From: Platynereis dumerilii
Lineage: Eukaryota; Annelida; Polychaeta; Phyllodocida; Nereididae
Reading direction: 5' to 3'
Length of the DNA stretch: 64,000 bases
NCBI GenBank assembly: GCA_026936325.1
Contig: JAPTHN010000030.1
Location: 2,498,501 to 2,562,500 of the forward strand
Positions 12,735 through 24,247 of this stretch are shown here, piece after piece; positions within the stretch are counted from its first letter, which is position 1, and each line of letters starts with the position of its first letter. The position numbers were made by a program, and so were the translations under genes. The notes under the pieces were generated by a model. The model had not been told where the DNA came from. It worked only from the letters and a program-made list of their open reading frames with translations, and did not search any database.

Positions 12735-13498
12735 CTGACAGTTGTCAGTGAGCTCTAAGAGATTTCAGATTCAACAACTATCATTTTTTTAAAGTGAAGT
12801 GGAGTAACAACTTGGTTTGTTGAACTAGGTCTAGAATTGAATATTCAATAACTTTTAATTGGCCAGTTTATTGTTAGAATGCTGCTATTGCTGCAAAGTT
12901 GTAATTGTTGTGGAACTTTTTTTTTGGCGGAATCATTATTTTCCTACCCAGGGAATTGTGAGTCATCCCTGTTTGGCAGCCAGACAGCCAAGCATGAAGA
13001 CCCTCACTTCTCAGTATAAGCTTATTAAGCTTGCCCTTACCACAATATACATTATTTGTGAAGTTGTAACAAAAGATTAACTCTCCTCTGGTGTGACAGA
13101 CATAATTACCTGTTTCAGATCTCTCAAAGCAACTGAATGAATGCTTTAGTGTTTCATTGCTGTCCGTTTGTTGTTTCAATTAGTTTCTTTGGAGAAAACC
13201 ATAAACTATCATTTAAATAAATCATGCTGGAAAAGCTGTTAAAGGATTTGAAAACTTCAGAATTTTATGGTACTCATTGGCAGTGTATGTGCACTCATTG
13301 ATCATTTAACATTGTTGATTATGATTTGTTTATATCTTGCTGGCAGTTCAGGTGTGCGTATGAGCACAAGTGATGAGGTCCCTCCACCTGGACATGACCT
13401 GACCTACTTGCATATTGATAAATGTGTCAGCTTGAGGTTATCCGATTTCTGGCAGACTCTCCAGCTGTGCTGTTCGTTTTGAGTCTGTGAGAAGACTG
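12735..13498. repeat. Dispersed repeat, inverted partner at 58340-60830
   Basis: Nearly the whole stretch is the reverse complement of 60150-60830. The last ~80 bp, near 13415-13495, instead matches 58345-58437. The partner is therefore interrupted by about 1.7 kb of other sequence at 58438-60149. Several indels separate the copies. I see no protein in any frame, so this is best called a dispersed non-coding repeat of unknown class. Confidence 0.7.
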
Positions 13499-13510
13499 CC
13501 TTTACACTGT

Positions 13511-14794
13511 GTACCAGCCAAGTGACCTAATTAATGATTTTTTTTTGTTTACATTTTGCAACTTCTCATACATAGAGCAAACAACAAACTTCGCATTATA
13601 GCCAGTATGCTGTCTTATAGTACAAGTAATGCACATAAACATTTTGGAATCAATCAGTTACGTTTTCTGGGAGATTAGGCAGTTTTAGTAAATTATAGGG
13701 CATTTTTTACTGGAATCACCAAATCTTCTGATTGCTAAATTTTTAAAGCTTGAAATTTCACATGAAGATGTCTGATACACAAATACAGCATAATGGCTAT
13801 GTTATATTTTAATTACATTGGTTTCTTGCCTAAAATATAAGATTTTATGATAAACTAGGTCGCTTCGCATAGAGCAAACGGTACACGCGCTGTACAGTGT
13901 TTACTGCTGTTTCATTTTATGCATGTGTGTCCTGACACTTATAAAAATAGAACAACAACAGCTAAAACAACACTGTAATAAACTTTGATAGACATTGCAT
14001 TTGAGATAATCGTTATTCTAAAATGATGAGTACATATTGAATTAATACACTTATAATCTACATGGATTGGCAAACAATAACAGCTTGGTTCACAGTGTCT
14101 TGTGATTGTTTCAGTTTGTCAGACTGAACAAGTGAAGAGCTGTAGGTGACAATTCCCTAAAGAACCTCCCAGGAGTTCATGTCAAAGTCTTGGAATAGTT
14201 ATATCAGCCAGAAATCTCCAGCTTTGTCGGTATATCATTTTATTCTCGTAAAAAAATGCACTATAATTTACTAAAACTGCCTAATCTCCCAGAAAACTTA
14301 ACTGATCGATTCCAAAATGTTTATGTGTATTACTTGTACTATAAGACAGCATACTGGCTATATTGCAAAGTTTGTTGTTTGCTCTATGTATTATGAGAAC
14401 TAGAAACTATAAATTATGATCCATATGTTCCACTGAATAATTTCAAATAATAAAGTACAAAAGTGAGTCCGAATAGAGACATTGTTTGAGTACAATATTT
14501 CAACCTAAACAAAACAGGTAATTAACAGTTTAGGTAATTAACAGTTTTCCTGACAATTTCTGTAAACCATCATTGTTTTCACAGTTTTTCATGTATGTTT
14601 GTTTTTGTTTTCTGTGTGATAACCTTCCTCTATCAATATTCCCTCTCATTATGTACCTGAAGATGACCAAATAAAGGTTGAAATATTGTACTCAAACAAT
14701 GTCTCTATTCGGACTCACTTTTGTACTTTATAAATTATGAGAACTAGCAAAATGTAAACAAAAAAAACCTTAATTAGGTCACTTGGTGAGTACG
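13511..14794. mobile_element. 1.28 kb inverted-repeat element, interrupted by a small MITE
   Basis: The left arm (about 13511-13703) is the inverse of 14250-14403 plus 14736-14794. Shared landmarks are CAAGTGACCTAATTA at the outer end and CTAATCTCCCAGAAAA at the inner end. The right arm is split by the 276 bp element at 14453-14728. The interior is non-coding. No clean target duplication was found, and the left neighbour is the dispersed repeat at 12735-13498, into which it may have inserted. Confidence 0.7.
14453..14728. mobile_element. 276 bp MITE with ~56 bp TIRs, TA-flanked
   Basis: The ends start AAGTACAAAAGTGAGTCCGA and are inverted and near-identical over about 56 bp. TA flanks both sides (14451-14452, 14729-14730). 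A block of ~14 bp (ATTATGAGAACTAG) is present on both sides of the wider insertion, at 14391 and 14737, so local target sequence was duplicated. It is nested in the right arm of the 1.28 kb element and is therefore younger than it. Confidence 0.7.
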
Positions 14795-15528
14795 CCATGT
14801 AATTTTCTTAAACTCCAAAGTTGGTCCAGGCTCACTGTGAGTAAATTGTGTTCGAAAAACACAACATTTAGTTCAGGACTTTAGGCTATGCACCTTTTAT
14901 TAAACTAATGAATATACTTTATCATCAACAAAAATTACAGATGATTTTATATTTGTAGAGACCAGAACACTTAATATGATTTTTGTTCAAGACATGACAT
15001 TGTATTCTATAGGGAAAAATGATGGCATAAGTTTTTGGATGTCACTTTTCCTATAGAATACATGTCCAAGAAAAAAAAAATTACCTGGTACATTCAGTAT
15101 CAACATGAAATCTGTAAACACTAAAGAAATTACTCATGCAAAAGACAACATCAAATAAAGACCTGATACCCTGGTATTTATTAGCTTAAGCATGAACATC
15201 ATCATTTATAATTTATCCTTCTTTTGGTGGGCATGTTTCTGAGATTGTCAATTGATGTGTTTATCACTGCATGTTCCAGAATGGGTAAATCATAAGTAAG
15301 AAATTTTCAGTGACCCCTGATTAGCATATCTCTGATAGAGACAAACATAAATAAATATATATATTTGATTGCAAGTCACTTAGATCTGTTCCCTCACTCA
15401 TGACGATTAAAATTGAAGAGATGGGAGAGTGAGTAGGAGTCCTCAATGTAGGCTGAATATCTGATGCATTCAACCCCATGTGTGAAAAATCTTATTTGCT
15501 CCACATAGACACTGATATAAGCACTTTT
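14795..15528. other. Non-coding DNA with one small hairpin
   Basis: A hairpin lies at 14988-15070: TGTATTCTATAGGGAAAA against its inverse around a ~25 bp loop. It is probably a tiny MITE remnant. The rest contains AT-rich sequence and no gene. Confidence 0.5.
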
Positions 15529-16532
15529 GGGTCATTCCATGTCAACTCAGGCAGTGGTCCTGCTCGACCATCTTAGATTTCTTTTGAAACTCCAGTCAAT
15601 TATTGACCTTATATCCAAAAAATGAGGATTTCCAAAATAATAGCCTCCACCGACACATAGTTTTGGATATACAACCCCTCAAGCGTATTGGGTTGTCAGC
15701 AAGATTTGAAGAAAATCATTCTGGACCATTATTGGAGCTTCAATGTGGTAGGAGATTTAAAGGTACATTCAACATTGATTCAGCACCTCTTTTGCTATTC
15801 CTAGTGACTAGGGTAAACATAGTTTAATTAGCCTAGACAGTTTCATGAAGTCATGGGATGCCCTCAAACAAAAATCACCAAATCAGTTCTCAGATATGTT
15901 TTGTCTCACCCCTTCTTCTGCAATATTACAAAATATTGGACTGGTACCAGGTGTCAGGACCAAGCCCTGCCCCATCAAGGATGACTCGTTTTGACCAAAA
16001 GTCAATATTTGAACTTGTGTTGTGCAAAATATATGCTTCAAAAAGCTAACATTTTTCAACCAAATCATCACTAATCTATTAGTTTATAAGCAAAATAATG
16101 ATTTACGGACACAGAATATTCATTAAGCCATGTACTTGGTTATTACGACATGTTCAATTTGAGTCACTGCAGCACAAATGCCCTTGTTTGAGAGCATCCC
16201 ATGACTTCATGAAACTGTCTAGGCTAATAAAAATATATTTTCCCCAATCACTAGGAATAGCAAAAGAGGTGCTGAAGCAGTATTGAATGTACCTTTAAAT
16301 CTCCAACCACAGTGGAGCTCCTAAAATGGTCCAGAATGATTTTCTTCAAATCTTGCTGACAACGCCCTCCGCTTAAGGGCCCGTATATCCAAAACTATGT
16401 GTCGGTGGAAGCTATTATTTTGGAAATCCTCATTTAGATATCAGGTCAATAATTGACTGGAGTTTCAAGAAGATCTGAGATGGTCGAGCAGGGACTTTCT
16501 GGAAATTTGCCTGATTTGACATTGAATGACCC
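15529..16532. mobile_element. 1.0 kb TIR element, GGGTCATTC family, next to the receptor gene
   Basis: The arms 15529-15872 and 16188-16532 are inverted copies. Shared blocks are GTCAATTATTGACC-like, CCGACACATAGTTTTGGATA and CCCATGACTTCATGAAACTG. The tips read GGGTCATTC and GAATGACCC, the same tips as the elements at 34955 and 39796. The interior is non-coding. The right tip lies ~26 bp beyond the receptor's stop codon, so the element lies in, or has replaced, the receptor's 3' UTR. Confidence 0.82.
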
Positions 16533-16558
16533 AAATAATTAATCCAATGGAAACATCC

Positions 16559-17493
16559 TCACTGATGAGACGTAAAAATCTTGGGAACAAAGACGCGCTT
16601 GAAGATCTCTCTGTACTCTCGCATAGTCGGCAAATAGACGAGAGAGTTGAACACAGAGTTGCTGACGCCCAGCCAGGTGGTTGCAGCCGTGGTTATCGAA
16701 CTGAAAGGATGAGCGTGGATATAACCCCACAGCCAGACAAGGATCATAGCAGGACTCCAGCAGATGTAGTAACCGGCCACCATGCAGAATATGGTCCTGA
16801 TGGCTCGCTTGTGAGACGCCAGGGTGCTCGTTTGTGATTCAGCGGCAGAAACACTTTCCAGTGCTCTTATCTGACGGAGCTGTTGGCGAACAATGCGATG
16901 CAGGATGATGGCACATCCAAATATGACACAAGCAGGAAGGGTGTAACCGAAGATAAAAGTAGTAAGAGTCAGCGGAGATTGATGCTTTGGCACGAAAGCA
17001 CACATCAAGCCTCCTTCAATTTGAGCAATTTCAAAACCCCATGCGAAGTAACTGGAAAGTAAACTCAAGCCGACGTATAACCAAATCCCAACGTTGATGC
17101 TCGTGACAACCTTTTTAGTGAAATAAATTGGATAATGCAAAGGGTACTTGATCGTAACCACTCGGTCTATGCATAGATACATTATAGTTTGTACCGAGAC
17201 TGCTCCAAACAAGTTTGATAATATGCCATCAATATGACACAAGTAGTCTTCCAAGAAATAATATCTTCCATTGTAAGCAAAATAAGACAATCTCATAATG
17301 GACTGGATTCCGAACGCCAAGTCGGTCACAGCCAAGGAGAGCATGGTAATCTTCGTTGCATCGGATGTTTCTTTTAGTCGGGGTGTTACGACGAACACGG
17401 GAATGTTTGACAAAATAATCAAAACAGCCAGGAACCACAAAAAGAAAATGCTGAATGAATTGGCATTAGCATTTGGCCTAGTTGCATTCTTCT
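16559..17493 (-). CDS. Class A (rhodopsin-like) G-protein-coupled receptor, main exon
   Basis: This is a seven-helix plasma-membrane receptor coupling an unknown ligand to G proteins. Counting from the in-frame ATG at 17509, TM1 is near residues 19-42. Asp63 in LAVTD is the TM2 sodium-site acid. Cys91 and Cys170 form the likely TM3-ECL2 disulfide. DRV at 115-117 replaces the usual DRY. Trp143 marks TM4 and Pro192 marks TM5. CWSP at 250-253 is the TM6 toggle, and NSLVY at 288-292 replaces NPxxY. A basic helix 8 follows, and the stop is at 16559-16561. The first five codons (MILLT) read through a strong T-rich acceptor ending TTACAG at 17494. I therefore prefer an upstream first exon (18129-18213), giving 339 residues rather than 316. 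The NAT glycosylation site precedes TM1. The family is certain, but the ligand class is not recognisable (amine- or orphan-like). Confidence 0.9.
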
Positions 17494-18128
17494 CTGTAAG
17501 CAAAATCAAGAAACAATTGAATGTTTACGGCACTAGATGAGTATCGGAAAGTCGGTCACGACTGTTAACCAAAGCTATTCATTTCGAATGACATATTAAT
17601 CAAATGGACTAACCTCTAAACCTAATAAAATTATCTTCAAAATGACTAAGAAGTTAGCCAAATTGACCCAATGACTAACTTCTTAACTAAGAAGTTAGTA
17701 ATTCGTGAAAAACTTCTTAGTCAAGACTTTTTCAGTGAATACATTTTATTGCTGTGTTAAAACATAAATATTTTTGTTACCATAGATATTTGTACCGGTA
17801 ATAATTTTGTGTGGGAAAAAAAATCATTTCAGCCAGAATATGAAGCAATTAGTATATTATTCACCGCGGGAGAGAAATATGTGATTTATCACCCGAGGGG
17901 TTTAGCCCGACGTGTGATAAACACATATTCCTGATCCCATGGTGAATAACCGGCTTATACCATGAGACTAAAACTCAAACAGTGTAACATGAGAGGATAG
18001 CCGAACAATAAAGAATATAGGAATTATTTCCCAGACAGACTGGCAGTGATTGGCTGACAGAGGTGTCGAATGGCATAATGATACATATTGCCCAATCTTC
18101 ATACTGAATGTTATTTCTGTGCCGTTAC
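17494..18128 (-). other. Probable receptor intron 1 carrying two hairpin repeats
   Basis: The donor CAG|GTAACG (18129/18128) and acceptor TTACAG|AG (17494/17493) bracket ~635 bp. It holds a cluster of CTAAGAAGTTAG words in both orientations at 17643-17725. It also holds a ~95 bp hairpin at 17857-17952 whose ends read TTATTCACC and GGTGAATAA. Both look like small mobile repeats. Confidence 0.55.
17857..17952. repeat. ~95 bp hairpin, probable MITE
   Basis: TTATTCACCGCGGGA, then AATATGTG and ATTTATCAC, pair with their inverses across a short loop (CCGAGGGGTTTAGCCCGAC). The size and the symmetric TTATTCACC tips suit a minimal foldback element. Confidence 0.6.
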
Positions 18129-18213
18129 CTGTCCATTGGAGTCCTGATGATGCCTCGAATATAGTTGTTGCCTCTTTGAAATCACCATTTGGATACAATC
18201 CTGTGGTCGCCAT
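18129..18213 (-). CDS. Probable first coding exon of the receptor
   Basis: An ATG at 18213 opens 28 codons plus one base (MATTGLYPNGDF...GLQWT) and ends at a good donor, ACAG|GTAACG. The carried base G joins the AG that starts the 17493 exon to make GAG (Glu). This restores exactly the receptor frame (WT-E-KNAT). The phase match and both splice consensus sequences support the model. The segment would be the extracellular N-terminus, with no signal peptide, as is common for class A receptors. No transcript evidence can be seen, and translation from the downstream ATG at 17509 remains the alternative. Confidence 0.55.
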
Positions 18214-18262
18214 TTTTGCTTATCTTAAAGACGTCTGTATAAAGCTTTGTTTTGGCCAATGA

Positions 18263-19471
18263 AGCTTTGTCGCTGAACTTCTGTGCCTAGTCTTCTATGT
18301 CAATCAGTAATCAAGCATAAGGTAGGCACTCTCAACTATAGTGTTGGAGGAATCAGATAGTCACTTCTGATAAATGTCAACAAGTTTGAAGTGAGATTTT
18401 TATCCGAAAATTTGTAAAAGATTCCTTCTTTGTCGGCTGTCTTCTGTGATCTTGACTCTTTGCTATACCTTTTATCAATCTAAATGTAGCTGCTTTGCTC
18501 TGTTGTAATGCTTTCCTAGCATGAAGAAAATTTCGACAAATGACAACCTGTTGAAGCGACTTTTGGGAAAATGTTATTCAGTTTGAAATAATATATTTCT
18601 GTGAATTTGCAAAAGTGTTTTTTTCTTCAGCAGAAGTCTTTTGTGATCCAAACTCCCTTCTTGCCTTTTACATTGTATAACAGAATCCATTATTTCTCAA
18701 AATAATTGGCAAAATGGAGTTGAACAGGATAACAAGCTATCTTTGGGACCACATGACAAAGACATTTTGTAGTAGAATTCAAGAAGCCTCTTACGAGGAA
18801 GAAGTTATTTCCTGTTACTTTGCAGCTAACGAGCAAAATTATATCACAACCATTTTGTGCAGAAACTTTTGAGAAAGTTACTCAAGTTTTATTACAGGTA
18901 AAACAAATTATATCAATATTTTGAAGGATGTATTGTGGCATTTGTTACATGTCATATTACCAAATCAAATATTTGTCATGGCACACTGAAATTCGAATGG
19001 CTAAGGCAATTTCTTTTCAATCCTTATTCCTTAGCACACTCAGCTGCATAATTTAGGTAAGGGGCCCTCCAGCAATTGGCAATGTTATGTACACATTTTG
19101 TGCCACTTGGTAGGCCTGTATGAAAAATCGATATTGCCAGCCAGTGATAAAACTAAGAAAATTCAATTTTTCCCATATTTCTTTTTTATTACTTGATAAC
19201 TCAATTACAATCCCAAAAAACTTCTATATTCTGCAGCAAAATTTTGAGGCCAATCATGTAGCAGGAGATCAGCCACATGACATGCCAATAAATAATGATA
19301 TTGTTGTCTTAAAAGGGTTATTGTTGTGTGGAGAGTGATATTAGTGTGCCCCAATGCTCTTTACAGCAACCACACACTTAATTGGCTATCATTTTTATGT
19401 ATAAGTCTAAAATTGTGGCGCAGAATATAACAAATAGTGGATGTTGAGTCAACCAATTTATTGAATTGTAA
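18263..19471. other. Upstream of the receptor, unannotated
   Basis: No further exon, CpG-rich patch or repeat structure was recognised. The receptor promoter presumably lies in its right-hand part relative to the gene (above 18213), but no TATA box or other element stands out. Confidence 0.35.
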
Positions 19472-20656
19472 TCTATATACATATATAAAATTCACCTTCC
19501 CCATATCCCTTTGTAACGGGTCTTCTCAGCTATGGCTTGACTGACAGTCATAAAATTTTACAAGTGTGTCCTGTTATGTCCAGACTGTGTTCTAAATGCA
19601 TCAGATGTATCTTAACTTCCGAATTGTTAATTATTCAGGGCTAAAACAGATTTATCGCCCCCCCCTCCATACAGCTACTCATGGCGAGTGGTTTCACTTT
19701 TAGCACGAACTTTAAATACTCTAGAAGAAAGGTAGGGAGTCACAATATCTTGCTATAGCGTGTCCCAATATGCTTGGACTGTGTTTGTAATTACTCAAAT
19801 ATGTCAAAACTTCCAAATATTTACTTATAGACCTAAAAACGATATCTATATTCAATTGTTTTTCTCGCAAATTTTCAATCACAGCAGCCACTCAGAACGA
19901 CTGTATTTGAGAATCCTCCAAATGAGGAATTGGAAATGCTATAGAAAGAAGGAAGGGAGCGAAGATGGATCAACAGATCCTTATAGTTATAGATAGACAC
20001 ACAGGACATTGCTAGATAGGCCTACAGTGATCGTCTATCTCCAAGTACCTAAAGTGCTTGTACATTATTTTTCATTATATCTTCATTTCATGACTACTGC
20101 TTATCACTCAAAAAATGTATCAATTATGGTATCGTTTTCAAACCCAACAACATAGAAATGGTTTTCTTGATTACACAATAATTCTTCAGTAAACTGTCTA
20201 CTACAAAGTAATTTCAGTACCACAAACATAATTTGTTTTCAACATTTCTGCCATTTTAGCAAGGTCGCGAAAACAAAGAAGGACAATGATTGTATGAGAG
20301 GGAGGAAATAATATAGGATAATTGCATCATGGAGAAGACAACAAAGAAGCAGAGAGGACGGATGCTCTCACCTTTGCATTAGGCATTTATGCACTATATA
20401 GAGTGATAAGAACACGAGAACTTCACCCCAATCAGACAAAGGAAAATTTCAATGTGTCCAACATAGGCCTATAGGTCCAGAAGCGTAGAGGAACCAGGCC
20501 CTTAGAGATTCAGAAGCAATTTTTCATTAAGAATTTGTCATGAACAATTATTAGAGAAATCATGTTGACATATTCACATGTCTCCTAATTGGCTCAAATA
20601 AACAATACAGTACCAATGCACCCGCGCTACCCGTCTTTAGACGGGTACTATGCTAG
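19472..20656 (+). mobile_element. Non-autonomous Helitron, 1.19 kb
   Basis: The 5' end is TCTATATACATATATAAAA straight after an A (19471), the usual Helitron TC start. The 3' end is CTAG (CTRR rule) at 20653-20656, followed by T. An 8 bp stem, TACCCGTC/GACGGGTA with loop TTTA, lies at 20628-20647, five bases before CTAG. An A/T insertion site, no inverted termini and a subterminal 3' hairpin are the defining features. No Rep-helicase is encoded, so it depends on an autonomous relative. A related 3' end lies at 53446-53474. Confidence 0.8.
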
Positions 20657-21160
20657 TGGCCTTATATTACTGCTTTAAAATTGGCCAATAAAACTCTATA
20701 TTGGTCTCCTCACCATCCACTATATCTATATATTATAGATACAGTCATGAGCAGTGACATACTTATAGATACAGTCATGAGCAGTGATATACTTATTTGT
20801 GGAGGTCTCGCCTCTCCACTAGTAATCGTAGCCGTTTCAACACCAGTTTTGTTCCCGGAATAATTAATCTTGCATTACGCACCTGTTTGGATATTGAACC
20901 ACATTCGCTTTGGGCACACAAGGGTCTGTGCTACAATGTGGTTGCATTTCTATCTCGTTATTGTAGATGTGGCATGCATAATGATGGCTTCTTCACCGGT
21001 CACTTTTCTTTTCCAAGAAAGTTTTCTCCGACATTTGCTACCGGTGGCAATAGTGACGTTGCCGAGGGATTCCCTGCATTGCGATCCAAAGCGAGGCATG
21101 CAGAGAGGCAGCCATCAGAACTTCAGAAGAGTATAGCCACGTTACTGAGGCTAGCAGGTA
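20657..21160. other. Non-coding, with a two-copy 29-30 bp tandem repeat
   Basis: At 20735-20793 the unit ATAGATACAGTCATGAGCAG plus GTGAYATACTT occurs twice. The longer reading frames at 20797-21168 show no domain, composition or homology cue, so I do not call them genes. Confidence 0.45.
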
Positions 21161-21311
21161 CACTCTAAAAATGTCGGAACAAAATTGGTTAAATGCAAAA
21201 CCAACACGGATTTTTTTAAAAATCCATGTTGCTTTTTTGCATTGAAATTTGGTTTTTCAAAAAACCATTTTGAATCTAAAAATCCAATTTTATCTGAAAT
21301 TTTTTAGAGTG
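21161..21311. mobile_element. 151 bp MITE, CACTCTAAAAA family, TA-flanked
   Basis: The tips CACTCTAAAAA and TTTTTAGAGTG are inverted, with TA on both sides (21159-21160, 21312-21313). The inside is a set of stems built from AACCA/TGGTT and ATCCATGTTG words. Longer, truncated relatives lie at 42520-42640 (abutting the collagen exon) and 55112-55228. Confidence 0.8.
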
Positions 21312-21679
21312 TATGGTGAACAGCTAAAGAAGGTATGTTTAATTAACACTCAGCCCCCGGGTATCAATTGTTTTGAGTGCTGTTCGGCACTTCAAAACGT
21401 TTCATTTAGCGTCTTATCAATTAAGAAGTTGTTAAATTAATAGAACAGATTCGGTAGCGTCTAGATGCCAGTGCATTTATACAGAATGAGCGCTACGTCG
21501 TAGCAACATACAATTCGTCTAATATCAGCTAGTTTTAGGTAAATATCTGGCAAATTTTGTGAAAATTGTGTTAAATAGTTAGTGTAGTTCCTATTCTATC
21601 AATATTTAATGCTGTCACTTCGTTTTATAAGCGAAAATTGACATTGTAAATCCATGTGAAGTGATTGACAGCCTATACC
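21312..21679. other. Unannotated spacer
   Basis: About 370 bp of AT-rich sequence between the MITE and a LINE. Nothing recognisable is in it. Confidence 0.4.
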
Positions 21680-23030
21680 ATGCAAGTGCTATTTAACACA
21701 ATAACAGAAGTCGAATTCACAACCGAGAAGATCAAGAAGAAACCGCAGAAGCTGAAGGTTGATAAGTCCCTGGGGCCAGATAACATCTATCTCAAGAGAG
21801 AGAGAGAAAGAGAGATGTTTTTTATTTTTGACCAATCAAGTTTTACAGACAGATATTTAATTTTACATTGTATAATAGTAAGATTGTGGTCAAGGAGGCA
21901 GCAACTAAGTCACTTACGTAACGCTGTCGGTACTGCCCCCTCTTGGTAATTCATTATATTTAATATCATCATGCAAGCATGTTTGAAACTGGTCACTTCA
22001 TCATCTCTGGATATTTCCTACATGTTTATTTAAGGATAGTAGATAGAGTAGGAACTAAAAGAAGTGGCAAACGAGATGGCCGAACCAGTCAGTATCATCT
22101 TCAAGACTTCCTTCAAAATGGCGAAACTACTGGAAGTTTGGAAAACAGGGACAATATGTGCCATTCACAAAAAGGGTCCAAAAATGATTGTGGTAACTAC
22201 AGGCTGGTAAGCTTGACATCAGTCATTTGCAAAGTTATGGAGAGTCTCATCCGTGATGAATTAATGAAATACATGCTCCAGTACAATCTATTCAGCAAGC
22301 ATCAATATAGCTTCCTACTTGGCAGATCCACAGTACAACAACTACTGAAGATCATGGACCGATGGAGTGAAGAACTTGACAATGGCAATACAATAGAAAC
22401 AGTCTACATGGGTTTTAAAAAAAGCCTTGGATACAGTCCCCCATCAACGTCTCATAAACAAACTTCAGACATACGGAATTACAGGATCACTCAATAGCTG
22501 GATAAAAGATTTTCGCCTCAATAGGTCGCAAAGAGTAAGAATAAAGGCTCGGTCCTCTTCGTAGTCTACATAAACAATCTTCCAGATAATCTCCTTGAAA
22601 CAGTCATTCATTGAACTGTATAAAATAGCACACTCCCGTAACGACCAGCAGACTTCAATAGATGTTCCATTCCGCGAAAATAACTTAAGAAGGCACAATT
22701 TCAAGATGTTCCATTCAAGACCAGCCACTGATTTAACGAAATATTATGCATTCATATGCTGAGTTGCAGAGCCATGGGACAGTCTACCCCACGATGTAGA
22801 AAATGCGCCGTTCGATGGCAGCATTTAAAATAGGGTAGTACTGGAGGAATCATAGATTGATGTATACCCAAGAGTGACACCCATGGGCTCCCTTTCTCTC
22901 TCCCTTCTCTGCCTGCCGTGTTCCTGTTTGGTGGGGGCATTCTTGGAACGGTGGCGTCTGCCCCCACCTTTGTCTGACAACTAACTGTTGTTATTTTGTA
23001 TCCTCCGTCATAATAAAATTATGACAATTC
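21680..23030 (+). mobile_element. CR1/L2-type LINE fragment, interrupted and deleted
   Basis: The reading begins KLKVDKSLGPDNIYL (to ~21795), breaks at an inserted GA-rich stretch, and resumes near 22048 with EVANEMAEPVSIIFKTSFK, WKTGTICAIHKKG, GNYRLVSLTSVICKVMES and HQYSFLLGRS. After a frameshift near 22420 it continues with PHQRLINKLQTYGITGSLNS. The motif after QRVRIKA is followed at once by VLFVVYINNLPDNL, which shows an internal deletion of the region between RT blocks. The YADD block is not found. The 3' end is an AATAAAATTATGAC-type UTR near 23015. It is a dead copy. Confidence 0.8.
21797..22047 (-). mobile_element. Insertion in the LINE, probable retroposon tail with (TC)n
   Basis: A GA-repeat tract at 21794-21815 followed by TTTTTTATTTTTGACC reads on the minus strand as an AAAATAAAAAA 3' end with a (TC)n tail, like other retroposon ends here. 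It separates two consecutive RT blocks of the host LINE. Its ~250 bp body is unidentified. Confidence 0.5.
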
Positions 23031-23320
23031 ACAACAACACAACCGAGCTGCCAGGAACACAAGCCGGTATCAAGCACAAGTTTTTGTTTTTTTTTACAAT
23101 ATTGTTACGACTCAGCTATGCGGTGGTTTAAATCATTTATTGCAGTTCAACTATGGCGTTGAGGTTTTACAATTTTAGGAAAATGGATAGCAATTTATTC
23201 CAAGTTCTTTATCTTATAGTCTATGCAAGTGGTAGCGTAATGTTTCTCAGATTAAATAAGGTGTCTTAATTCTAATGGACTTCTATTGTTGGAATTCATA
23301 TGTCTTGGATTTCTATAAAT
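23031..23320. other. Spacer before the minisatellite
   Basis: AT-rich, with no recognised feature. Confidence 0.4.
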
Positions 23321-23715
23321 AGGAATAGGAGACTTGAATTCCTATAAATAGGAAAAGGAATCTTGTCGGATTCTTTAGGAATAGGAGTCTTGAATTCCTA
23401 TAAATAGGAGTATTGGATTCTTTAGGAGTAGTAGTCTTGAATTCTTTAGGAGTAGTAGTCTTGAATTCCTATAAATAGGAGTCTTGAATTCCTATAAATA
23501 GGAGTCTTGAATTCCTATAAATAGGAGTCTTGAATTCTTTAGGAATAGGAGTCTTGGATTCCTATAAATAGGAGTCTTGAATTCTTTATAACTTATTAGG
23601 AATAGGAATAGGAGTCTTGAATTCCTATAAATAGGAGTCTTTGGTTCTTCAGGAATAGGAGTCTTGGGTTCCTATAAATAGGAGTCTTGAATTCCTATAA
23701 ATAGGAATAGGAGTC
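23321..23715. repeat. Minisatellite, unit about 23 bp (ATAGGAGTCTTGAATTCCTA)
   Basis: About 16 imperfect copies of ATAGGAGTCTTGAATTCCTA plus TAA, with sub-variants TTTAGGAATAGGAGTC. Each unit contains an inverted pair TAGGA/TCCTA and most contain GAATTC. The array is non-coding and likely length-polymorphic. Confidence 0.9.
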
Positions 23716-24247
23716 TTTTGACAGCCAAGTCTTTAAAAGTTAGTTTTCTGGACTTGAACTTCACCAAATGGCTAGAAACTTCTCTTGGATGTTGAGGATC
23801 TGGTAGCCTTTGGTTCCTATAAGAAATTAAATGCCAAAATGTATTTTTAGGACTTTTTAAGTGTTATTTTCTGTGATTGTTGTGAACCCGTCCGCTCCCG
23901 TTGAGATCCAAACTCTGAATGGCAGCTGGTTGCCAGGCACCAAAGAGGTGCGCGATTTTCGCGGGGCGAATATTTCGTGAGACACCGGTCTCTAAAATGA
24001 CAGAAAACTTGAAATCTCGATCTGATTGCTGGATTAAATATGCCCCACGGATCGATAATAAGGTCTGTCATATTAATCTATTGTATTGATCTTCTTGGCT
24101 ATCTTCTCTGCTTCATTTTGCACTCTGTTTGGTGTAAATCGGTTACTTATTGGCTGAGAATTTGACCATTTTGTGACGCGCTGGCGAGGTTGTCATTTTA
24201 TTGTGTACATCGCCGCGATCCAGTTTAATGTCAAGACGACTGTTCAC
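23716..24247. other. Unannotated
   Basis: No gene recognised. A more GC-rich patch near 23880-24070 has no coding signature that I can name. Confidence 0.35.

Noticed and set aside
20797-21168. 123-codon frame as a host gene
   Set aside because: No domain, splice or composition evidence. It overlaps another random frame.
23321-23715. CRISPR-like array
   Set aside because: Units are contiguous and variable with no unique spacers, and the DNA is eukaryotic. It is a minisatellite.
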